From: an uncultured Erysipelotrichaceae bacterium
Lineage (GTDB): Bacteria > Bacillota_I > Bacilli_A > Erysipelotrichales > Erysipelotrichaceae
Direction: 5' to 3'
DNA length: 42,857 nucleotides
NCBI GenBank assembly: GCA_946537255.1
Contig: CAMNFS010000011.1
Coordinates: 1 to 42,857 of the forward strand
Under the pieces are notes generated by a model. The model worked only from the letters and a program-made list of their open reading frames with translations, was not told where the DNA came from and searched no databases. The position numbers were made by a program, and so were the translations under genes. Shown piece by piece: positions 37,892 to 42,857 of this stretch; position 1 is the first letter of the stretch; the number at the start of each line of letters is the position of its first letter.

Positions 37892-39922
37892 TCAGATATA
37901 CTTGAGAATCTGGTTGATCCGCTCCATTACATCAAAGAAGCCTTCATGTTTGGCAAGCACCTCGGTACCCACAGCCGGATCATTCGTCAGAATCGCATCG
38001 ACATTCAGACTGATCAGCCGGTCCATGGTGTCCTTTTCATTGACCGTCCAGACAAAGACACGCTTGCCGCTGCGCTTCAGACGCTCCACGTTTTCAAAGG
38101 TCGCGAAGGTTTCCTGAATACTCATGATACTGGCGGCATCGAGTTCCTCGATCTGACCAAGGCCGATTACCGTAGTATACGCTGTGAGAATATCCGGATT
38201 GTATTCCTTGACCTTGACCAGGGTGTCATAATCCTGGGATGTGACATCACAGTAATCCATGAAGTCATTGTCCATGATAATATCCACAACCGCCTTTTCA
38301 ATTCCCTCATCATGGCCGGTACGCTTGATCTCAATATTCATGAACAGCTTGCCCCGGCAGAAATCAATCGCCTCATCCAGCGTCGGGACCCGGGTGCCGA
38401 CAAACTCCTTGCCGAAGAACGCACCGGCATCGTAACCTTTCACTTCATCATAGGTCGCTTCCCATACCGGCTTGTTCACTCCGCAGGTTCTCGCGAAGTT
38501 GTCATCATGCATGACGATGATCGTCCCGTCCTTGAGCATCTGTACATCCAGTTCCACAGCCTTTACCCCGGCCTGATATGCCGCATCAAAAGCCGGGATT
38601 GTGTTTTCAGGCGCCTTGGCGCTGTAACCGCGGTGAGCCATGATCATGGTTCGGCCGTTATCGGTATTCAGCATCCATTTGAACTGACGGTAACGCGGAG
38701 GAACCGAGAAGAAAATAACCACGGCACAGAAAATCCAGACCACCGCACGGGGAATCGGCTGACTGAGAAAGGTCCTGTGCGTCTGATATTCCGGGATGAT
38801 CCGTCCTGCCTTTTCCACCGCCCGGTAATAGAAATCCTGGATGATTGCATAGATGGCCAGACTGCTTGCCCAGAGATAGACGGTGGAGAATACGGTAATA
38901 ATCACCTCACTGATTTCCGGAGTAAACAGCCGCTCCGGAGTCGTGCCGGGCTCCAGCCACTTGCAGAAAAGAAAGACTCCCCCAAACAGCGTAATCAGCA
39001 GTATTAATTCACCGATCAGAACGCCCAGAATACATCCGATCCACATCAGAAGATAATCCGGAATTCCATTGGTCCGGATGGTTCTGCGGGAACGGCGGCA
39101 TGCGGTTTTGAAATCCACCTTCTCGATCGCCATGATCGGGATGGCAAAGACATAGAGCAGTCCGATAATCGTTACCGCAACGGAAAACGCTGTCCAGATC
39201 AGATTCAGCCAGTCCCGCTGTTCGATGAATTCAATGATGAATCCGGGAACGGCAATGAATCTTGTGATGCTGGTATTATCCAGATATCTCGACAGCGGCA
39301 GAACAAGCAGGCAGTATGGAAACAGCAGCAGGTTTTTCGGGTTCACAATCTGGTGGATGGCAAAATCAAAGCCCTCTCCGAAGATTTTCTGTACCGAAAG
39401 CTTTTTTCCGCTGGTCGCCGCGTGCAGGGCAATGGCAATTCCGCCGGACTCCCACAGGGTTCCGAATACCACGATCAGACAGATCAGAAAAAACACGATC
39501 CAGGTCAGAGGATTCCAGAGACTCATCAGAGCGTTGTATGCGGCCATATTCGACATGCCGTTCACAAAAAGAATCGCCCGTTCAAGATATGCCATCACCG
39601 GGAAAATCACAACAAGGCAAAGAACCCGGAAAAGAACACTGAATTCGATCATCGGAATAAAATCGGCAAACAGCAGTTTCACGGAACGCCGGGTTCTTAA
39701 AAGAAATCTTTTGGTTTTCTTTGGCTTCGTGTCTTTCTCCGCCGCCTTCAACGGATCACTGCCGGCCTCATCAGAAGCCGCCTGCGGCAATTCCTTTTTT
39801 TCTTCTGTGTTCAAAGGCTTTCCTTCCTCCTTCAAAGAAGGTTCCTTCCCTGAGGCAGAAGATGCATCATGGGATAAAGAGTTTTCTGTCTCCTCTGTAT
39901 TCTGAGTTTTCTTCTCACTCAT
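37892..39922 (-). CDS. Membrane glycerophosphodiester phosphodiesterase
   Basis: A 676-residue protein. Residues 1-75 are an acidic, Ser/Glu/Lys-rich cytosolic tail. Residues ~85-415 contain about seven or eight membrane helices of the GDPD membrane domain (GPDPase_memb). Residues ~425-675 are the catalytic GDPD TIM barrel, with MAHRGYSAKAPENTIPAF, VELDVQMLKDG, VMHDD and IEIKR giving the His/Arg, Glu, Asp and His metal-site residues. It hydrolyses glycerophosphodiesters to sn-glycerol-3-phosphate and alcohol, and membrane forms may act on lipoteichoic acid or lipid head groups. CAGGAG precedes the ATG. Confidence 0.93.
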   Translation of the reverse strand: MSEKKTQNTEETENSLSHDASSASGKEPSLKEEGKPLNTEEKKELPQAASDEAGSDPLKAAEKDTKPKKTKRFLLRTRRSVKLLFADFIPMIEFSVLFRVLCLVVIFPVMAYLERAILFVNGMSNMAAYNALMSLWNPLTWIVFFLICLIVVFGTLWESGGIAIALHAATSGKKLSVQKIFGEGFDFAIHQIVNPKNLLLFPYCLLVLPLSRYLDNTSITRFIAVPGFIIEFIEQRDWLNLIWTAFSVAVTIIGLLYVFAIPIMAIEKVDFKTACRRSRRTIRTNGIPDYLLMWIGCILGVLIGELILLITLFGGVFLFCKWLEPGTTPERLFTPEISEVIITVFSTVYLWASSLAIYAIIQDFYYRAVEKAGRIIPEYQTHRTFLSQPIPRAVVWIFCAVVIFFSVPPRYRQFKWMLNTDNGRTMIMAHRGYSAKAPENTIPAFDAAYQAGVKAVELDVQMLKDGTIIVMHDDNFARTCGVNKPVWEATYDEVKGYDAGAFFGKEFVGTRVPTLDEAIDFCRGKLFMNIEIKRTGHDEGIEKAVVDIIMDNDFMDYCDVTSQDYDTLVKVKEYNPDILTAYTTVIGLGQIEELDAASIMSIQETFATFENVERLKRSGKRVFVWTVNEKDTMDRLISLNVDAILTNDPAVGTEVLAKHEGFFDVMERINQILKYI

Positions 39923-39946
39923 TGTGCGGACTCCTGTTCGTGACTC

Positions 39947-39952
39947 ATTATA
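39947..39952 (-). promoter_or_regulatory. Candidate -10 box of the GDPD gene
   Basis: TATAAT on the - strand 25 bases before the ATG at 39922, leaving room for the CAGGAG ribosome site. No good -35 element is seen. Confidence 0.4.
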
Positions 39953-39997
39953 TATTCTTTTCCTTCATTCATCTGACTGCAGGCAGAAAATAAACTA

Positions 39998-40030
39998 AAA
40001 GACTTCCGGAAAATCAATCCGGAAGTCTTT
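39998..40030. terminator. Terminator of the PASTA lipoprotein gene (bidirectional stem)
   Basis: AAAGACTTCCGGA (39998-40010) and TCCGGAAGTCTTT (40018-40030) form a perfect 13-bp stem around a 7-base loop, with T residues continuing on the - strand. It begins 8 bases after the PASTA gene stop. Confidence 0.92.
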
Positions 40031-40038
40031 CCGTTTAC

Positions 40039-41721
40039 TCAGCCATTGGAATCGTCGTCATCATCATCGACGATGTCATCCTCGCCGTCATCCGGGAAAT
40101 ACTCCTCCTCTTCCTGAGGGATGTAAAGACCGATTCTGACGTGGATATCACCGTTTTCCTCCGGTCCCATGATCTGAAGCACCTTATTGCTATCGGAAGG
40201 ATCTCCGACATCAATCATGGACGGATGCAGTTCGACATCCGCACCGAAGCGGTTGACGCTGTTGATGTAATTTTCAAGACGGTCATACGGCAGTCCGATC
40301 CAGTCATCCGGATCCAGCGTGAATGCGCCGAGGCTGACTTCGTAGTCTACGGTTTCCTCCGGATAGAAGACGCCCGTTTCGTTCCAGGTAATATAACCTT
40401 CATCCACATATCTGGAATAGGTCTCTGTCCGTCTTCCTTCCCAGACGCCATAGGCATGAAGACTGCGCTTGAAATCATATTCGCTCATGCCGATCATCGA
40501 CGGAATCCGGACACGCGGATCCGCAGTCGGTGCCGGCGTCGGCTTTGCGGTAGGTTTGGGTGTTGGCGCTACTTTCTTGGCAATCACCATCGTAATGGTT
40601 TCACTCGGATTGATATATCCGCTGTTCGGGCTCTGGGAAAGAATCACACCGCTCTCACGGTCCGTGACTTCCTTCTCCGTGATTCTGACCTTCAGGCCGG
40701 CACTCTGGTTGTACTGGCTGTTGATCGAGTTGAACCAGCCAAGGAAATTATTCTGATAGGAAAGACCGGTATAGTCCTTGACCGGAATCGGTCCTACCGA
40801 AATGTAGACGCGCATGATATCACCGATCCGCATGATGCCGCTGTTGGGCTGATTCCAGAAAATCGTTCCGGCCGCGGTCTTGTTCCAGCACTGCAGCCAG
40901 GAAATCTGAACCCCGTTGTCAGAGCCCCATTTCTCAATCTGGGTACGGTTCATGCCGGTAAGATCAATCGCGGTGATCTCATTGCCGATTGAGAGGACTA
41001 CCTTGATCTTCGAACCGCCGGCTACTGTCTCCCCTGTTCCCGGCGAGAAGGTCACAACATTCCCGGCCGGAATCGACGCGGATCTTGTATATCCGTAATC
41101 AACGGATATCTGATTCATATTGGCCCAGTATTCCACCTGCTGCTTGGTCCATCCGTTCATGTTTTCCATCTTGACGGAAACCGTCTGCGGAGCGGTTTTT
41201 TCAGCTGCGAGCTTAACCACGATCGGCTGACTTCTGCGGACTTTCGTTTCCGTTGTATTCAGACCGACAAACTGACCGGCCGGAACGTTGGTATCCGTCA
41301 CATACTCAACCGTGACATTTGTAAATCCCTGATACATGAACCACTTCTGTATCTGTTCTGATGTCATCTGGGAAAAATCCACCAGTTCAACCATGCCGTC
41401 CGGATCCGGTCCATTGGAAAGAGTGACTGTCAGATTCTCATCCCCGAGAGGAAGTCCCGGAGCGATGGACTGACTGATGATCTTGCCCTCCTGAACCGTA
41501 TCGCTGTATTCATAGGCGTAGAATACCCGGTCACGGCTGATGGAATTCTGGTTGATCCATTCTTCCACCTCCAGCTTGGACATGCCTTCAAAGTTTACCA
41601 GAAGAACCTTGTCTTCTTTCTTCTGTGCCGAACCGGAGTCTTCTTTCTTTCCGCAGGCCGCAAGCGTCACGGTCATCACAAGGACCAGAAGCAGCTGCAG
41701 AAATGACTTGCTTTTCTTCAT
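40039..41721 (-). CDS. Lipoprotein with tandem PASTA-like domains
   Basis: A 560-residue exported lipoprotein with lipobox LAAC (residues 20-23, Cys23). After a short charged spacer there are about seven tandem PASTA-like units, near residues 38-108, 110-175, 177-247, 248-311, 312-383, 407-470 and 471-535. Each of the first five carries a conserved Trp in a xxWxxxN-type helix. A Pro/Thr-rich linker (TPKPTAKPTPAPT) separates units five and six, and the C-terminus is very acidic. PASTA units normally sit on PknB-type kinases or PBPs and bind peptidoglycan; here there is no kinase or transpeptidase domain. AAGGAATGG precedes the ATG. Confidence 0.88.
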   Translation of the reverse strand: MKKSKSFLQLLLVLVMTVTLAACGKKEDSGSAQKKEDKVLLVNFEGMSKLEVEEWINQNSISRDRVFYAYEYSDTVQEGKIISQSIAPGLPLGDENLTVTLSNGPDPDGMVELVDFSQMTSEQIQKWFMYQGFTNVTVEYVTDTNVPAGQFVGLNTTETKVRRSQPIVVKLAAEKTAPQTVSVKMENMNGWTKQQVEYWANMNQISVDYGYTRSASIPAGNVVTFSPGTGETVAGGSKIKVVLSIGNEITAIDLTGMNRTQIEKWGSDNGVQISWLQCWNKTAAGTIFWNQPNSGIMRIGDIMRVYISVGPIPVKDYTGLSYQNNFLGWFNSINSQYNQSAGLKVRITEKEVTDRESGVILSQSPNSGYINPSETITMVIAKKVAPTPKPTAKPTPAPTADPRVRIPSMIGMSEYDFKRSLHAYGVWEGRRTETYSRYVDEGYITWNETGVFYPEETVDYEVSLGAFTLDPDDWIGLPYDRLENYINSVNRFGADVELHPSMIDVGDPSDSNKVLQIMGPEENGDIHVRIGLYIPQEEEEYFPDDGEDDIVDDDDDDSNG

Positions 41722-41780
41722 TCACACCATTCCTTTCTTTTCTGACTAATATTTTATACGAACTGCGCGTCCCCCTGCCA

Positions 41781-41814
41781 CAAAAAACCGCCGGACAGAA
41801 ATACCGGCAGTTTT
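41781..41814 (-). terminator. Terminator of the tRNA-Arg transcript
   Basis: On the - strand AACTGCCGG, a 9-base loop and CCGGCGGTT pair with one wobble, followed by TTTT, starting 8 bases after the tRNA 3' end. Confidence 0.85.
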
Positions 41815-41821
41815 GATCAGG

Positions 41822-41895
41822 CGCGCCCGACAGGAGTCGAACCTGCGACCCTCAGATTCGGAATCTGATACTCTATCCAACTGAGCTACGGGCGC
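41822..41895 (-). tRNA. tRNA-Arg (anticodon CCG)
   Basis: A 74-base cloverleaf. The acceptor stem is GCGCCCG/CGGGCGC, the D-arm GCTC..GAGT, the anticodon stem TCAGA/TCTGA around the loop TTCCGAA (anticodon CCG, reading CGG), and the T-arm GCAGG-TTCGACT-CCTGT. The discriminator base is G and CCA is not encoded (the genome continues CCT). It has its own promoter and terminator. Confidence 0.95.
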
Positions 41896-41908
41896 GTACG
41901 CACTCAGG

Positions 41909-41917
41909 ATTATAACA
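41909..41917 (-). promoter_or_regulatory. tRNA-Arg promoter, extended -10
   Basis: TGTTATAAT on the - strand ends 13 bases before the tRNA 5' end; TTGAAA lies about 15 bases upstream of the TATAAT as a possible -35. Confidence 0.65.
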
Positions 41918-41956
41918 CAACCCTGTCAATTTCAACACCTCATTTTCGCGTTCGAT

Positions 41957-42367
41957 TCAGATCAGAATGCCATCGAGGTGATCCATCTCATGCTGGATGA
42001 TCTGAGCTGGCCAGCCGACGAAGGTCCGTTTCTGTTTTTTCCAGAATTCATCGCGGTATTCCACTTCAATCTTTTCCCAGCGCTTGGTACGGCGCAGTCC
42101 CTCCAGTGACAGACAGCCTTCTTCCGCCTGATAGGAACCGGATTCAGTGGTAATTACCGGGTTGAACATGAGTTCATCTTTCTCGCCGAGAGAAACGATG
42201 ATGATCCGCTTGCGGACACCGATCATATTCCCAGCCAGCCCGACACAGCGGCTCCGGTTGGCATTCAGGGTGTCTCTGAGATCCTTCCCGACAGGAATAT
42301 CCCCCTTCCTGGCATCCTCTGATCTCAGTCTGAGAAACAGTACATCCCGGACAATATCACAGACCAT
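41957..42367 (-). CDS. def: Peptide deformylase (short, divergent motif I)
   Basis: A 136-residue metalloenzyme that removes the formyl group from nascent N-formyl-Met. Motif II EEGCLSL (Cys85) and motif III QHEMDHLDG (His126, Glu127, His130) give the metal site. Motif I reads VGLAGNMIG at 42-50, where the usual form is GLAAPQIG. The oxyanion-type Gln is therefore Met48. Length is short, with no C-terminal helix beyond LDGILI, as in short clostridial-type forms. AGGGGG precedes the ATG. It is divergent from the HAD gene. Activity is likely but not certain given the Gln loss. Confidence 0.85.
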   Translation of the reverse strand: MVCDIVRDVLFLRLRSEDARKGDIPVGKDLRDTLNANRSRCVGLAGNMIGVRKRIIIVSLGEKDELMFNPVITTESGSYQAEEGCLSLEGLRRTKRWEKIEVEYRDEFWKKQKRTFVGWPAQIIQHEMDHLDGILI

Positions 42368-42391
42368 TTTCTTTTCCCCCTGTTTCAGTTA

Positions 42392-42419
42392 ATTATGGAC
42401 GGAATTCCACGGAAATCAA
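42392..42419 (-). promoter_or_regulatory. Candidate def promoter
   Basis: TTGATT (42419-42414), a 16-base spacer and CATAAT (42397-42392) on the - strand, with a leader of about 18 bases before the ATG. Confidence 0.5.
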
Positions 42420-42447
42420 TGCCATACCCTCCATTACCTGCATATCC

Positions 42448-42476
42448 TTGTTCAGGAAGATGTGCTGCTTTATACT
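42448..42476 (+). promoter_or_regulatory. HAD hydrolase promoter
   Basis: TTGTTC (42448-42453), exactly 17 bases, then TATACT (42471-42476), giving a leader of about 47 bases. Confidence 0.6.
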
Positions 42477-42529
42477 TTAAAGCGGAAAAACAGACTATTC
42501 TTTCCTTTGGTCTGAACAGGAGTCCGTCC

Positions 42530-42857
42530 ATGAAGAAAATACTGTTTCTTGATATCGACAATACGCTTTACAGCGGAAAAACCGGAAAGGTTCCTCCCTC
42601 GGCAATCACTGCGGTTGAACAGGCAAGAGCAAATGGGTCTCTCGTCTTTCTGTGCACCGGAAGAAGCCGGGCGGAAGCATCAAGATATCTGAACTATCCC
42701 GTAGACGGGTTTATTTTCAGCAGCGGATCCAGAATCGAAATCGGTTCCATTCTTCTTTATGATCATCCGATTCAGCCGAAGATGGTGGAGGAAATCGCGG
42801 AAATGATCCGTTCCTGTCATATGGGCGTATTGCTTGGCGGAGCAAAGTACGCCTATC
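42530..42857 (+). CDS. Cof-type HAD hydrolase, 5' part only
   Basis: The first 109 codons of a HAD-superfamily phosphatase, cut by the window end. ILFLDIDNTLYSGKTGKVP supplies the DxDxT nucleophile motif, FLCTGRSRAEASRYL the Thr/Ser motif II, and FIFSSGSRIEIG the start of the Cof-type cap, matching the YcsE/Cof family that dephosphorylates sugar phosphates or cofactors. CAGGAG lies 8 bases before the ATG. Confidence 0.85.
   Translation, partial: MKKILFLDIDNTLYSGKTGKVPPSAITAVEQARANGSLVFLCTGRSRAEASRYLNYPVDGFIFSSGSRIEIGSILLYDHPIQPKMVEEIAEMIRSCHMGVLLGGAKYAY

Noticed and set aside
41896-41930. TTGACA at about 41926-41931 as the -35 of the tRNA promoter.
   Set aside because: It lies only 9 bases from the TATAAT box, too close for a -35; the extended -10 alone or TTGAAA further upstream fits better.

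Overview
The window looks like a chromosomal segment of a Bacillota (Firmicutes) bacterium of moderate GC. The call rests on strong AGGAGG-type ribosome sites, an HrcA/CIRCE heat-shock operator, CarD, WYL and TelA family genes, a clostridial-type short peptide deformylase, and U-tract terminators. The protein style suggests Erysipelotrichia, but that is inference; no rRNA is present. I see no phage, integrase, insertion sequence or CRISPR array. Genes are packed tightly and often overlap by 4 nt.

Layout. 1-2070 (+): an XRE regulator, a doubtful small basic ORF and an esterase, closed by a large bidirectional hairpin. 2076-6773 (-): a four-gene overlapping operon (amidohydrolase, GNAT acetyltransferase, HflX GTPase, M18 aminopeptidase). 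6864-10818 (-): VTC-domain protein, DUF4956 membrane protein and a secreted beta-helix carbohydrate-binding protein. 11105-12325 (-): a HipA-like kinase without HipB. 12395-13396 (-): an autoregulated TetR gene plus a coiled-coil protein. 13443-14213 (+): RlmA-type rRNA methyltransferase. 14215-17877 (-): CDF metal exporter, fumarase alpha and beta, malic enzyme. 17935-19974 (+): htpG behind a CIRCE element. 19992-22586 (-): membrane protein, second CDF exporter, EamA transporter. 22669-24447 (+): WYL regulator and sirtuin. 24497-26359 (-): CarD-like regulator and RlmI-like methyltransferase. 26428-31226 (+): MBOAT and DHHW/AlgJ-like proteins (surface O-acetylation) followed by RlmCD-like and RluA-like RNA modification enzymes. 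31258-33431 (-): MalQ and a CpXC protein. 33459-34070 (-): SSB-like protein. 34151-36782 (-): a TetM-like GTPase fused to a Rae1/YacP-type NYN nuclease, with an attenuator-like leader. 36835-39952 (-): TelA-like protein and a membrane GDPD. 39998-42419 (-): multi-PASTA lipoprotein, tRNA-Arg(CCG) and peptide deformylase. 42448-42857 (+): start of a Cof-type HAD hydrolase.

The most striking locus is the TetM-Rae1 fusion. One polypeptide carries an EF-G/TetM-like ribosomal GTPase and a domain that in Bacillus subtilis Rae1 is a ribosome-dependent A-site mRNA endonuclease. Its leader carries two very short ORFs and mutually exclusive CCGAU/AUCGG pairings that could form a terminator or an antiterminator, as in antibiotic-responsive attenuators. 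The window is rich in translation-linked genes: HflX, three rRNA methyltransferases, a pseudouridine synthase, deformylase, a tRNA and a HipA-like kinase.

A second recurring feature is a -10 box, often the extended TGnTATAAT form, 6-11 nt before a start codon that has no clear Shine-Dalgarno sequence. Several genes are therefore probably expressed from leaderless mRNAs.
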